Below are positions 33,373 to 45,608 of a stretch of DNA of 64,000 bases, piece after piece. The stretch is from Apium graveolens. Its lineage: Eukaryota > Streptophyta > Magnoliopsida > Apiales > Apiaceae. The stretch is taken from the NCBI RefSeq assembly GCF_009905375.1, contig NC_133655.1, positions 165,012,076 through 165,076,075 of the forward strand. Reading direction: 5' to 3'. Positions within the stretch are counted from its first letter, which is position 1. Every line of letters begins with the position of its first letter. Below the pieces are notes generated by a model. It searched no databases, was not told the DNA's origin, and worked only from the letters and a program-made list of their open reading frames with translations. The translations under genes were made by a program, and so were the position numbers.

Positions 33373-36300
33373 TTTAAAAATTCTGAAAAATAGTTTCGAG
33401 CTTTAAAATATTATTCTAAATTATTTCCAAGGCTCGATAATTATTCTAAAATTATTTCGGAGCCAGAATGGGCCAACCGAACCCTATTTATTAACCCGAA
33501 ATTGATCCAACGACCCGTTTTAATTCCGAAAAATGTTTTAAAAATCATTTTAAATAGCAGAAAGCCTATTTATGACCCGAGACTTCTTTATAAATAATAT
33601 ATCATTGATTACGTGATGTATTATATGCTACATGTGACTTGTTAATTGACTATCGGTCTATATATTCGGTGTTTACTTGATTATTGCATAACTTTCAATC
33701 CGTTAATCGGATTTGGGTAAAACGAAGGGTAGATAGAAGTATGTGTTGAATAGAATTCCATGAGTAAATTATTGATAGATGCTTATGATATGTGAGTAGA
33801 AGAGGCAAGACGTAAGAAAGGGAAACAGATAGTTGAAGAGTAAGACGGTTGTGATTGGAAATGAGTGCAGTGTAGTAAGCTAATATCAGGCAAGTGTTCT
33901 GAACTTTCTCGAGATATTGTAGTACTTGATAATCCTGTGATATTGTAAGTGCTTTGAAGCACAGAAACCTAAATCCTGATTTCAGTTATTGTCCTTGAGC
34001 CATGAATCATATTATTTCTAATCCATTGATTATTGTATACCTAAACAAGAACCATAAATCTACGATACTACTCTACAAATACATACAAACTAAATACCAA
34101 ACACTGAAATGAACTATTATATACTCAACCCATGGTATCTTATACTTTGAAAGACCGAATCCTTGAAACCTTGAAACGTTGATTCCTTTGTTATCCAATT
34201 CTTTCATTACCCAGCATCCAAGATTTTAAATTGCCTTATTGATCCTTACAAGGATTGAAACCCTTTCTTTATTAAACATTTATTGTTGTTAATGATTTCA
34301 GTTATTGTTTATTATTGCATACTCTGTTATTATGTTAGAATTGGATTGTTTTTATAAAATTGTGGACCAGATTCGTGGTCAGACCATATAATGGTCAAGT
34401 TAGGCCAATGTGTGCCTTGGATCCAGTAGTTAGAGCAATACTGTGTGCCTTGCTCGGGGTTAGTGCGTGACTGATCAGCAGCCTAACCTTGGTTTTAAAT
34501 TAAAAGTATAATATCCAATTCTAAATCATAATCCATTGTTCACTTGATATCATAACCATATTCACCTGATGATCATTATTCTCAGTTTTGTCATTGTGAC
34601 TTGCTGAGCTAGTTAGCTCATTTGTGCGATGTTATTTATATTCTTTCCAGTTAAAAAGGAACCAGTTGGTAAAGAGGATCCCCAGTCCAGCGCGATAGCT
34701 AGGGGTTCAGGTTGAGAAAGCTGAGCTAGTAGGCTTCTTTTGGAATAATTTAAGTTTGTAAAAGTTTGTAATAATGTTTAATACTCAGTTTGAATTTGAA
34801 ATAGTTGGGATTTGAACGGTTTGTAATATATTAGTGTGTTTGGCTTGTGTGCATACTTTAACCTGTTGCGGTCCGTGGTGGTTGGTAAGTAGGGTCATTG
34901 CATATATTATTATTATCTTTATTATTGTTATAAGCAGGTTATAATTAAGGTGTGTGTGTGGACCCCAAACTTCTGACCCGGGTTTGGAGGGCGCCACAGT
35001 ACTCGCTAACAATTTTAAGCATAAGAAAATAGTACTTGCCTTCCAAATGTTCTAAGATTATTCGATCTTGGCGGCACGAGTCTTCCCCTTCGCTTCGGAA
35101 CCTACACATTATATTAATCTCATTACTATTCACTCTTTATCGACTTATAAGCCTATAAGCTTCTAGACTAACTTTACCCCTATCATAACTACGATTACAC
35201 AAACTTATGATTAAAGATAACTTAATCACATACAATTCAAGTAATCCACATAGTCACATAATCACGTAATAGCATGGCATATGATACTTAGCTATTACCA
35301 CCTAAATCTCTAAGCACGTAAACAAATAACACTTAAGAACTATCACTAATGTTTCACTCTATCTATTCTGATCTTAAATTAAACCAAAAGATGTTATGCA
35401 ACACTCAGACCCTTCACTCCTAAGTCCCAAACACAACATACACCACTAAGGTTTCCTAATGTCACTCTAAAGGGTGCTCTCGGGTTTCTTGGTGGAAGTG
35501 GGTGTCTCCACCTTGGGACTTCATTCCGAACCACTTCCTACAGGTTGTGAAGACTCTAAACTAACTTCTAAAGTTGGTGAGACACAAAGGCCTCATTCCT
35601 AAAGGTTTAGAAAGGTCAAGACTCTCACCAAAGTCCCCTGCGAGCAACAGTTTGCACGTCCTGTACTCTTTAGCCGATATCTCAACTTCTACTCAAGGCA
35701 TTCTAACAAAACCAATTCCCATAGATTCTTAAGACCTAGACCTAACTCTCAGACTTGGTTTCATGCCAAGGCCTCACCTAGGCCTCTCTAGGCTTCTGCC
35801 CAAAGTTGACACTTGTCCAGCCTTCCTCGAATTCACTCTGCCCTGTTTTCACTCACATAAAACTCACTTTTCTCATTCAATTTTTAATTCTAAATGTTTG
35901 TTAAGCTTACTAGGGATGCATTACACTTATTCAAGTCAAGGCCCCATGAAGGCCTAGCCTAAGGCATGGTTATAGTCGACCAAAGTTCAAGCTTATGCAA
36001 TTTCGCCCTGTTCTGAGTTACTCTCGGAAATGTGTGTGTGTGCCTACCTAAATGAAAGTTTTTCAATGAATCAAAACCACGGGACTCAAGTAAAACTCAA
36101 TTCCTAACTCCAGTATACTTGGGCCTAGAAAGGCCTTACCACAACTCACGTAAAACAGCCTATACTTGTGGTGAAAAATTCTGCTACAAAGTGCCTAGTG
36201 TACCTCCTTCCACTTTAACTCCCAAATCAACACCAAAACCAACATGCAAGCCCACAAATCTATCCTACATTGTACACAACCCTACTAACTATCATTCTAT

Positions 36301-36437
36301 GGAAAAATACGAGCTTGAACTTAGCTATAATGGTCATTAACCGAGGCAAAAACAAAGAGCATCGCACAACAGATTTTACATATGAAATTTTAGGCAAATA
36401 TTCGAACCAAAAAACATGGTAACAACTTGATGGCTAC

Positions 36438-39400
36438 TGTAACAACCCAAATCCGGGGTCAAGATTTGGTGTCACTAGACAATTTTTACATCAAATAAAA
36501 TAATGAATAAATAACCCCTTATTTCCGCATCATTTACAGTTTATGGTATGAAACAAGAATCTAACCTTCTACAATTCACAACAACTACAATACAAGTTTG
36601 AATACCTTTACGCTAATGTCCTTGTCTTATTTTTCAAACATCTTCTTCTTCTCGCAGCGGAGATCTCTCTAACTTCTGTTGTCTAATGAAAGATATTCAC
36701 TTTTATCTTTATCTGCTTCTGAAAGAAATAAGAATTTACAAAGTAAGAGTGAGCCAAAAATGCCCAGCAAGTATATAATTTGAGTTTCAAGCATTAGTAT
36801 CAAAGGAAAATTTCAGGACAAAATCATTAAAAAAATTTAAACAATCTTATTTATTTGAGGGAGTTGAGTGAATAAATGTTGGCTGTTACCAGCCTTTAAT
36901 TATAAATCCAAAAGTGACATGCGATTCCCGGATTCATCTCCTGAATCAGGGTTTTGTCCGGTTTTGGAATCATAAAACTTTTCGAGAGAGAATGTCGTTA
37001 ATGGCAATCAACAATAAATTAGACTAGACACTAGTTCACACTTATACCCTACTGATCAGTCAGGATATAGTGTAGATCTATACCCAACCGTATAGATCCA
37101 TTCAGGTACCTAGGCACTATCGCCCAAGGGTCCAGTCCATCCCCGACCCATAGGGTACAACTCAGTGCTGGCCCTCACAATAACCATCCGACCCGTAGAG
37201 TATTTTGATGTCAAATCATTTTGATTTCAAAACATCCCAACTCAGGGTTCGCAAATAACCCGAAAGAATGGGTATTTGCTCAAGAGAGCAATCGATAATA
37301 TAAGAACAATAATGAAAGGAACTTGCATAATAAGAGTACTTGCAGCGAAATATAAAATAGTTAACTATTCTGAACTTAGAATACGAATGAAGAGATAATT
37401 GCAGTATTTTACGAGAAAAATAAGGAGTACTTGCCTTGGTAAGCTTTAATCGCTATTATAGGTTGACTTCGGACCGACTTGAACGTTCGGTTTTATCGTT
37501 AAACTACTATCCTACTCTGGATACGATCCTAATACTCAGGTCCTTCGATTGGAACCTCGCTGAGCTCGATGATTAATCACTAGATCATTCCTAATCCAAC
37601 GTCACTCCTCGGGTTTTCCGACTAGGACCTACAAGGTTGAAATACCCTAATTCAGATAATCGTCTCGCTTAACATAACACCACTATCCTTTTCTACCCAT
37701 ACGATTTCATAACCCAACTCATATTTATATGTATTTTTGAAATACACATAGCAATTATTGTTCACATCTTCGAAACTCGGTTCGGTATTTATTTTCGGAA
37801 AGTATGTATATTCGTTGTTTTGAAAAATAGGTAATCGATTATTTACAAAATATCTTGTCTCAACCCGTAATTAAGTTCGTATAATATAATTATATGGTTG
37901 TCCGACATCTCCGATAATTTTAGGTTACGTTCCCGTATTTTCGGAATTAATTTCCTGAAAATCGGGCAACGTCTCATTTGTTTATCGGCCTACCCGTCGA
38001 AACAATTCGACGTCAACAATTCAACAATTAATCCAATTTCACAACCAACAATCCCAATATTGAAAAATCTCAATAACTGACACAAATTTAATTATTAATT
38101 ATTATTGATATTTTTATGTTTCTATTTGTAGGACTCAGATTATATCATCACAGTCCACCGTCGGCTCGCCGAGGCTCATCACCGATAATGATAAAATTCG
38201 CGGGTTCCCATTTATAACGGACGTCCGACACGAATTTCACCGATTAATTATGATAATCCCGCATGAATTTATTTATATCACAAAACCTTAATCAAATAAA
38301 TCCTGCAGTAAATAAAATAAATTAATTAATAACTAATCTCGAATTACATCGCACACATATATATATATATACGAACAATAGAAGCCAGTACGGGGTTATC
38401 TCCGGGAACAAACCGAAAATAAAGGCGGTGATCGGAAAAATTCGCAGCGGCGGCGGTGTTACCACCGGAAAAAAAGGAAACAACAGCGGCAAAACGGCAG
38501 CCTGGAACAGCAGGAGAAACGTAAAGGAAAATAGAGGGGAGAGAGGAAACAAAAAGGAGAGGTGAAGAATGAGGGCATGAGAGATTTGCGAGAGATTGAA
38601 AGGAGAGGAATTGGGATGAGAGGGGTAAAAGAATGCGTACACGCGAGAGAGACACAGGGTGTTGTGTTCTCTCTTTCTATTTTTTTCTGTAAATTCATAT
38701 TTGGTACATTTCTATTTATTTTGTGAATTCTAAGCCTAATATTTATTCAGTTATTTGCGATTTAACATCATATTTCACAGACAAAAAACAATTCCAAATA
38801 ATTCCAAATAACCCTTAAAATCTCCCAAATATTTAAAAATTAATAAAATAAAGTTTTCATTATTTTTAAAACATTTTTAAATTGCACATCAGACCCACAT
38901 TTAACGAATTAACGAACAAACGCGCTGGTGAATAAGAACCAGAAAATTTTCGGAGTAATTTTAAAATTCTCGAAATATTCCAAACTTAATAAAAATATGG
39001 ATTTCTTAATTTTTGAACAATTCTGGAAATAAATACTGATTTTATAATTAAATGAAATCAGAAAATCATTTAAAGATAAATAATCAATAAAATATTGATT
39101 TCTATATTTTATAAACTCCTAAAATAATAAATAAAATTATAAAGCAACAAAAAAAAATTTTAGAGATAATTTTAGCATTTATAAGAATAAATATTCAATA
39201 AAATCATCTTAAAAACAAAATAATTCCATATAGTTCAATAATTAATTATACAAATAAGGTTCATATCCAACAATTACCCAAAACTAACAATAAGGTAATA
39301 CACAGCTAACAGACCCATCACATATTTTATTTATTTAATAATTCGATAATTATATTTACATATCGGATCTGAAAATAGGTTATTTAGCCGCTAAGTAATT

Positions 39401-39980
39401 ATATAACGATATAATTTTAATACCATATTTGGATAATTATTAAAACAGAGCCTCTTATAAAACACTTGATACGATAATAAGGGAATAATATCTCGCCTTT
39501 TGAGAATACAGATTTTTATCGATCTATAAAATGATTAGCGTATCGAAAATTTCACGCCGGGACTCGTACAGGTCAAACCGTACCCCGGATCGAGAAAGTC
39601 AAAACACGGAAAGTGTTCAGAATTATCAGATTAGGTTAGGAAGGAGTTTTCGGAAAAGTTTCGGGTTGTAAAAAGGCAAAAATGGTTGAAGTGGGACGAT
39701 TTCTGATTCTAAAAAAGTAATTTTATAATTTCGTAAAAATGATCATTATTAATTCTATAAATCCTTATAAAATCACGTAACACTCCAAAAATTTCCAGAA
39801 AAATACAAAAATCATCTAGATTTTATTATGGATAATTAAAAATTAAAATATCCTAATTTTATCATACATAACACCCAAATATTAATATCAATCATCAAAT
39901 AATTCAACAAAATTCACATAATAATCACATAATAACTATTTATTGATAAAATAATTACATAATATTTCCCGGACGTTACA
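36438..39980 (-). mobile_element. E3 3' LTR (Ty3/gypsy, minus strand, 3543 bp)
   Basis: On the plus strand it starts TGTAACAACCC at 36438 and ends GGACGTTACA at 39980; read on the minus strand it is TGTAACGTCCGGG to GGGTTGTTACA. It is adjacent to the polypurine tract at 39981. The left flank GCTAC (36433-36437) is the candidate target duplication; the other copy is not in the window. It aligns with the E6 LTR (56310 onward) in the opposite orientation. A C/T-rich leader-like region and a CCGG-rich section at about 38400-38700 hold overlapping frames on the minus strand that I do not accept as genes. Confidence 0.9.
38155..38180 (-). repeat. Conserved GC-rich block in E3 LTR
   Basis: Minus strand contains GATGAGCCTCGGCGAGCCGA followed by CGGTGG. 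The identical 26-base block occurs in the E6 LTR at 58181-58206, inside otherwise AT-rich and more diverged sequence. Confidence 0.8.
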
Positions 39981-39997
39981 TCCTTCCCCCCTTAAAA
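39981..39997 (-). other. E3 polypurine tract
   Basis: Minus strand TTTTAAGGGGGGAAGGA next to the LTR start TGTAACG, preceded by GGACGGAATCC as in E1. Confidence 0.88.
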
Positions 39998-41040
39998 GGA
40001 TTCCGTCCTCAGAATCATGCTAAGGAGCAAACAATGTTACATTTCGAGTATCTTACTTAAAATTTCTCAGGACTCATCATTTTAACCACTACTCAACAGT
40101 CTTTTTCCAATATCAACATCTATCAGTTCTTCATGCAACCTAATTCAAATCTCTATTCCGTACATATGGAGCTAAATTACTCTTCCTGATCATACACATA
40201 TGAATGTCTTATGAACTCGATATACCTGTGACAAGGCCAACTCATTTGCAGTCGTTCTATCTATCTCATTGTCTCAAAGGACTAACTTAATTTACACTAA
40301 TCTTCTTTTCTTTCTAATTCCAATAATTTGTGCTCACGAATGCCTTCCATTTTCACTGACTGTTCTACTTTACTTTCCATGTCTCTTTCTGTTCGATCAG
40401 TCTAACCTATAATCCTGTTCAACTGTATTCGGGAACCCTTAATTGATCTTCTATACTTTTCATTCATCTGCGAATCATATACTAAACTCCTGGTGTCTTC
40501 GGTTTCTAGATATCTTAAGTCTATTCTAAAATTTAAAGTTAAAAAGAAAATTTCGATAATTGGATTTAACTCACCCTTAATAGTATGCCTCAATTTCTTT
40601 TTAATCACTATCAAGTATATTCATCGAGCGAGAATCTTTTACTATCTGAAAGAAAAAGTATTAATTTGGAATGGGCTGAATCATAAATTTATTCAAACCA
40701 AACTCCTGGTACTAATACTCATTTTGTTGTTATATTAAATTAGATATCAATATGAACATTGATGCTCACAACGTCCTATACTGAAGTCAACATCAATCAT
40801 CTATATTAATACCACCTTTGATATCTAACAACAAAGTAAGTATCATCATAAACCAGAAACTGAATCAAAACCTGCTCTTCAATTTTTAACTTTTCCAATT
40901 CCTTTACCACTCCCCAACAATCTTAATGGTATTCACTCTTTCCTTTCTACTCAAGATATTTGTTCCTAAATGGACCTTGCCTGGTTGGTAGATAACCAAC
41001 CCTCCATAGCTCATAATCAATTATGACCAGAATTCATATC
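39998..41040 (-). pseudogene. Decayed E3 integrase/RNase H region
   Basis: By position this is integrase and its tail, but it is too decayed and deleted to read motif by motif. At about 40975-41030 on the minus strand a degraded GGLVIYQPGK...NILSRKE segment marks the RNase H end, equivalent to YHPGKANVVADALSRKE of E2. Only about 1 kb separates this from the LTR, against about 1.6 kb in E2, so deletions are likely. Confidence 0.5.
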
Positions 41041-41560
41041 TTTGAAGCTTATAACGCAGTTGCTACTTTTCACCCTTCGCATACATATCTTCAGGTGTTC
41101 AACTTGGTCTTCCTTAGTCCCTGAATGGGCGAGGATGTTATCAATAAATATAATTACACTATCCAAATACTCCTTATACCCTATATTCATTTAACCCTCA
41201 AGAATGACGGGTGCATAATATCATTAGAACTCATGGTACCCATACCTTACTCTAAACATAGTCTTTAGTATGACCTCAGGTTTACAACTTCGGTTAATCA
41301 ATGCGTAACTTCATACCTCCTTTCTTCTTTTCTATGACCACTTTTGTGCATAGCGCGAAACACTTCTTATTTTATTATTCCTTCATTCCACACTCCTGAA
41401 GTTTCCTTAATTCATTACTTCATCCCTACTGGGTCATACAATAAAGGGCTTTTGACACTAGCTCAACTATGTGCAATAACCGATGAAATTTTTTTACTTC
41501 ATTCCCCGAGGTATGCTTGGTAAATTATTCGTCAGAACCTTCGGGACTTCAATTTAATTC
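41041..41560 (-). pseudogene. Decayed E3 reverse transcriptase
   Basis: Minus-strand pieces: KKKGGMKLRID at about 41300-41335 (E2: [15 protein letters not shown]), a V.VPYVL-type block at about 41240, FIDNILAHSGT at about 41130-41160 (the FIDD site with the second Asp changed to Asn) and a DQVEHLKI segment. After the YAKGEK block the sequence passes almost directly to the RNase H end, so most of RNase H is deleted. Stops are frequent. Confidence 0.6.
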
Positions 41561-41995
41561 TAAAGAATTCCGATATGAGATTAATTGTAACGTTCTTCTC
41601 TAACAGTTCACCACAAATACTGTTGTTTAATCTTCCCTGTTTACGCACATTCTTTGAATGAAATTCCTATTTTCAATTATCGGCATTTCACTTCATTCTC
41701 CTATCAGTTCTGGCACAACTGACGTTCACAACTTGCTTATATCCTGGATCATTTTATAAAATTTCTTTATCATCTTTTTGATTCCACTTCTTTTCTTAAT
41801 TGGTTCTCCATTCTCAGTATTCATTATCTCTTTTAAACATAAGGGATCTCTTTTTATTGACAATATTAATTTGTTCATTATTAGATAAGCCATTTCTGGA
41901 GTTCACACTGGAATGAAGGATTTTATTTATAATATTTAAATTCTTATTAACAGAATTATTAAAATTCATCGATAGCGATTTTCTTAACCTCACTT
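41561..41995 (-). other. Rest of E3 internal sequence before the E4 insertion
   Basis: AT-rich; by position protease-RT border, with a VPKVLTNNLPSIPRG-like remnant near 41500-41545 on the minus strand and nothing clear above that. E4 begins at 41996; CACTT (41991-41995) is its candidate left target duplication. Confidence 0.5.
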
Positions 41996-42119
41996 TGTTA
42001 GATATATTTGATAATATCATGTGTAATATGATTTGTGTTTAGCTTTCAGATCTTACTTAAACAGGACAAATCTGTACTTAACTGGAAATCAGCACTTATA
42101 CTGAAGACAGAGCTTAAGA

Positions 42120-42189
42120 TATCAGAACATAAGTTATCAGAACTTAAGATTCAGAAGATATCTATCAGAGGATAATATCAGGACTTAAG
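42120..42189 (+). repeat. Repeated TATCAG(A/G)ACTTAAG motif in E4 U3
   Basis: Copies at 42120 (TATCAGAACATAAG), 42135 (TATCAGAACTTAAG) and 42176 (TATCAGGACTTAAG), with weaker relatives at about 42087 and 42163. CTTAAG is palindromic. Confidence 0.7.
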
Positions 42190-42378
42190 ATGACTCTCAG
42201 ATAAGGCAGGCGACTGATTGAAAGGAAAGAAGATCGAGACTAAGACAGAAAGAATTGTGCATGAAGAAGGAATTCTATGAAGAATAGAATACTTGGAAGA
42301 AAAGATAACTAGTTGATATATTTTAGGAAGCAGAATTATATTCCATATCAATTAGAAGATTATCTTGTAATTGTGTAT

Positions 42379-42386
42379 TATATAAA
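42379..42386 (+). promoter_or_regulatory. TATA box of E4 LTR
   Basis: TATATAAA followed by CACAGGCATAGAG, about 385 bp into the LTR, leaving about 230 bp for R and U5. Confidence 0.65.
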
Positions 42387-42619
42387 CACAGGCATAGAGT
42401 TTACACTATAAGTGTTACGATTATCGAAGTTATTATTCTTGGTAACTCTAGCAGCTCTCGTGATAATTTGTTCATCACTGAGAGAGAACAGTTTCATATT
42501 GTAACAGAGTTTATTGTGTTGAATAAAATCTGTTTTCAGTTACTTGAGTTCTTATATTCGATTTGATTGTGCTAAAAACTGTATTCAACCCCCTTCTACA
42601 GTATGTGTGACCTAATAAG

Positions 42620-42631
42620 TGGTATCAGAGC
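42620..42631 (+). other. E4 primer-binding site
   Basis: TGGTATCAGAGC, a perfect match to the tRNA-iMet-type site, 2 bp after the LTR. Confidence 0.92.
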
Positions 42632-42672
42632 GATCTATTAACACACAAACAGTTTAAGATCCAAAATCAATC

Positions 42673-44905
42673 ATGTCTGTAGAAGAAACTCCAACCAAGC
42701 CCACCAAAACTGAAGAACCTCCAAAAACCATAACCCATAGTCGATATGTGACTATAAGAGTTCCCATGTTGAAACCTTCTGAGTATTCCATATGGAAAGT
42801 GAAGATGGCTATGTTCCTGGAAGCTACAGATCCAGAATATCTCGACAGGATTTATGAAGGACCACATATGCCAACCAAACTCTCTGTGGAAGTTGCAGGT
42901 CAGCCAGCAAAGTCTGTACCAAAAGGAGAAAAGTGATTACACTGCTGAAGATATCTCATCGATTGCAAAGGATGCAAAGGTAAGACACTTGTTGCATAGT
43001 GCCATTGATAATGTCATGTCAAACAGGGTAATTCAATGCAAGACTGCAAAAGAGATATGGGATGCTTTGGAAACAAGGTGTCAGGGAACTGATTCAGTCA
43101 AGAAGAACAGGAAAACTATACTCACTCAAGAGTATGAGCACTTTGACTCAAAGCCTGATGAGTCATTAACTAATTTATATGACAGATTTGTCAAACTCTT
43201 GAATGATTTGTCACTAGTTGACAAAGAGTATGCTATTGAAGATTCAAATCTTAAATTCTTGTTAGCTCTTCCTGAAAGATGGGATTTGAAGGGCACAATA
43301 ATAAGAGACAACTATAATCTTGACGAAACAACTCTTGATGAAATTTATGGGATCCTCAAGACTCATGAACTTGAGATGGAACAAAGAAGCAAGAGGACTG
43401 GAAGAAATTCAAGGACAGTTACTTTTGTGGCTGAGGAGAAAATTCCCAAAGAAGCTGCCTCAAGGAAAGGCAAGGGAAAGGCTCTCATCACAAAGTCTGA
43501 TACTGAGTCATCAAGTTCTGATAGGGATGATGACTCAGATACTGAAAGTATACATGCAATGGACCCTGATGAGGAGATGATGAAGCTGTGTGCTCTTATG
43601 GTGAAAGGGATCACAAAGATTGCATACAGAAAATTTAGGAGAGGAAAGAAGTTTTCCAAGAAAGGTGCAAGTTCTGATAAGAAAGGTTTTAGAAAATCTG
43701 AAGGCAAAGGAGGAAAGTCCGACAGAGGAGATTACTCAAATGTTAAATGCTATAATTGTGGTGAGAAATGCCACATATCTCCAGATTGCAGAAAAGGGAA
43801 AAGTGACAAAGGCAAGGCTCTTGTCACAAAGAAGAAAAGCTGGTCAGATGCTTCAGATTTTGAGGATGAGGAAAACTATGCCTTGATGGCAAATGCTGAT
43901 AGCAGTAACGATACTGCTGACTTAAAGGTACCTCAAACTACTTATGCCTTTCATACTGATGATATTAATGAGTTGAGAAGATATCTTAAGACCATGTTCA
44001 TTAGTTATAAAGATCAAACTTTAACATGTGAAAGATTAACTTCTAAAAATCTTGCTTATAAAAAGAGGAATGATTATTTAGAAAAAGAGTTAGTCATGTT
44101 CCATCAAACTCAGAAAGATAGAGATGATGCCTTTTATGTTAGGGATGAAGTGTTAAAAATGAATGATTCTCTAAAAACTGAGTTAGAAAAGGAAAGAGAG
44201 ATTATCAGGACTTGGACTAACTCTGGTAAAGCAACTCATGATATTCTTAGTAGTGGAAACTGGAGAGAGGACTTAGGTTATGGAGACGATAAAAATAGTA
44301 AGGGAACTGTAGAAACTAAGCCTATTGTTGTTAAACAAAAACCAAAGGTAAATCCTGTTAAGTTTGTAACTGCAAAGTCTGATATTGAGAAATCAGAAGT
44401 TAAGGAGAAAGTAACTTCTGACAACCCTAAACAGGATAAGCCAATTGAAGTTAACATAGGCTTAATGAACAAAAGTAACAATTATAACTCTGTTCCTAAT
44501 GCTCCTAGAAAAACATGTCATAAATGTGAAAATTCTAATCATCTGGCTTCTTTTTGCAGGAAGAATAAGAATATAAACTCATTACCTTCAAAATCAGGAG
44601 TTAGGAGTCAGTTTGTTAGATATAAGCCACAAAATCCTTGTATTCATTGTGGTAGTTTATGGCATTCCATTTATACTTGTAAGGAATATCATAGTTTATA
44701 CTATGATTATTATCAAATAAAACCTTCTATAAAGAAAGTTAGCATTATTCCTTCTAGTATAAGTTCTGATGCAAAGTCTGATATTAAAAATACTGATAAG
44801 AAAACTGTTAACATAAACTCTGATGCTAAATCCGCTGCAAATGTTAACAAACTTAAAAAGGCCAAAGGATCCAAGCAAGTATGGGTCCTTAAAACTAATC
44901 ATTAG
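42673..44905 (+). pseudogene. E4 gag (Sirevirus-like, about 740 codons, one frameshift)
   Basis: ATG at 42673 (MSVEETPTKPTKTEEPPK). The frame shifts by one base near 42925 (GEK, then DYTAEDISSIAKD) and then stays open to TAG at 44903. Residues 1 to about 240 form the copia gag core (PSEYSIWKVKM, AKEIWDALETRCQG, TNLYDRFVKLLNDL, LDEIYGILKTHELE). A Ser/Asp/Lys-rich linker follows. Zinc knuckles: CYNCGEKCHISPDC (43750, the Gly before His changed to Cys), CHKCENSNHLASFC (about 44515) and CIHCGSLWHSIYTC (about 44640). A coiled-coil-like stretch lies between the first and second knuckle. The length and C-terminal WVLK match the long gag of Sireviruses and the E7 gag (which ends WVPK). Pol follows after a TAG and a TGA in the same frame. 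Confidence 0.88.
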
Positions 44906-45608
44906 TGGTCTTTGTGATTGCAGGGCAACAGGAAGAACATCCTAGTTCTGGACAGTGGATGTTCAGGACATATGACTGGAAATAAAGCCCTTCTATCAGA
45001 CTTTGTGGAGAAAGCTGGCCCAGGTGTTTCTTATGGAGATGGCAACATTGGAAAAACTCTGGGATATGGCAATATCAATCTTGGGAATGTCATCATTGAA
45101 AAAGTAGCTCTGGTCTCAGGACTTAAACATAATCTGCTGAGTGTGAGTCAAATCTGTGATAGAGGTTATCATGAGGATTTCTTTGAAGAACACTGTGAAG
45201 TTGTAAGCAAATCTACAGGCAAAGTTGTTCTAAAAGGATATAAACATGGTAACATTTATGAAGCCAAGCTTTCAACAAGTACTGATGGTTCTGCAATCTA
45301 TCTGTTAAGTAGAGCATCAATTGAAGAAAGCTGGGATTGATACAAGAAACTCTCTCATTTAAATTTTAACAAAATAAATGAACTAGTCAAGAAAGATCTT
45401 GTGAGAGGACTGCCAAAGTCAGTATTGCTCCTGATGGCCTTTGTGATTCATGTCAGAAGGCAAAACTAAGAAAATCTTCATTCAAGAGCAAGACTGAATC
45501 ATCAATTCCTGAGCCTTATCACCTACTACATGTTGATCTATTTGGTCTAGTGAATGTCATGTCTATTGCAAAGAAGAAATTTGCTATGGTCATCGTGGAT
45601 GAGTTCAC
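44906..45608 (+). pseudogene. E4 protease and first part of integrase
   Basis: The frame opens at 44918 and reads GNRKNILVLDSGCSGHMTG (aspartic protease DSG), then LKHNLLSVSQICDRG. A TGA at 45338 replaces a Trp codon just before KKLSHLNFNKINELVKKDLV of the integrase leader; a frameshift follows near 45413. The zinc-finger segment GLCDSCQKAKLRKSSF and the first catalytic aspartate (LLHVDLFG) are readable in the shifted frame up to VDEF, where E5 is inserted. A TTTGTGATTGCAGGG sequence at 44911-44925 precedes the protease and resembles a splice acceptor (see findings). Confidence 0.85.
45604..45608 (+). other. Target site duplication of E5, left copy
   Basis: TTCAC directly before the LTR start TGAAGGG. 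The right copy is at 54232-54236. Confidence 0.95.

Larger units (their letters stand above)
31564..34998 (+). mobile_element. Solo LTR of a gypsy element (3435 bp)
   Basis: It starts TGTAATATCCGGG and ends GGGCGCCACA. The flanking five bases are identical (GTACT at 31559-31563 and 34999-35003), and the interrupted E2 LTR resumes directly after the second copy. No primer site, polypurine tract or coding region is inside, so it is one LTR left after LTR-LTR recombination. The TGTAA.GTC(C/T)GGGA-type start relates it to the E3/E6 family, but it is a different family. Contents: a U3 of about 680 bp, a TATA box, GC-rich CCGG clusters at about 32840-33015, and an AT-rich low-complexity tract. Confidence 0.95.
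30523..36437 (-). mobile_element. E2 5' LTR, interrupted by a solo LTR and cut by E3
   Basis: Minus-strand LTR end GGGGTGTGACA is at 30523. The LTR matches the 3' copy: 31006-31563 equals 21631 onward, and 35004-36437 equals about 22222-23599. The solo LTR occupies 31564-34998. At 36437 the match breaks in GGCTAC where E3 begins, so about 1.4 kb of the outer LTR is displaced beyond the window. A CA/TG run lies at about 30538-30556. A segment near 35398-35470 is missing from the 3' LTR. No gene is present. Confidence 0.88.
41996..42617 (+). mobile_element. E4 5' LTR (Ty1/copia, Sirevirus-like, about 622 bp)
   Basis: It starts TGTTAGATATATTTG and ends CCTAATA, probably a mutated CCTAACA, 2 bp before a perfect primer site. 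The short terminal inverted repeat TGTTAG / CTAA(C)A supports the ends. U3 carries repeated ATCAG(A/G)ACTTAAG motifs at about 42087-42190. The LTR is far shorter than those of the gypsy elements. Confidence 0.85.

Noticed and set aside
38322..38698. Three overlapping minus-strand frames of 79-106 codons
   Set aside because: Pyrimidine-rich LTR leader gives open frames in all three phases; no codon bias or conserved start in E6.
40493..40738. 81-codon plus-strand frame in the E3 internal region
   Set aside because: AT-rich antisense frame in decayed pol; no motif.
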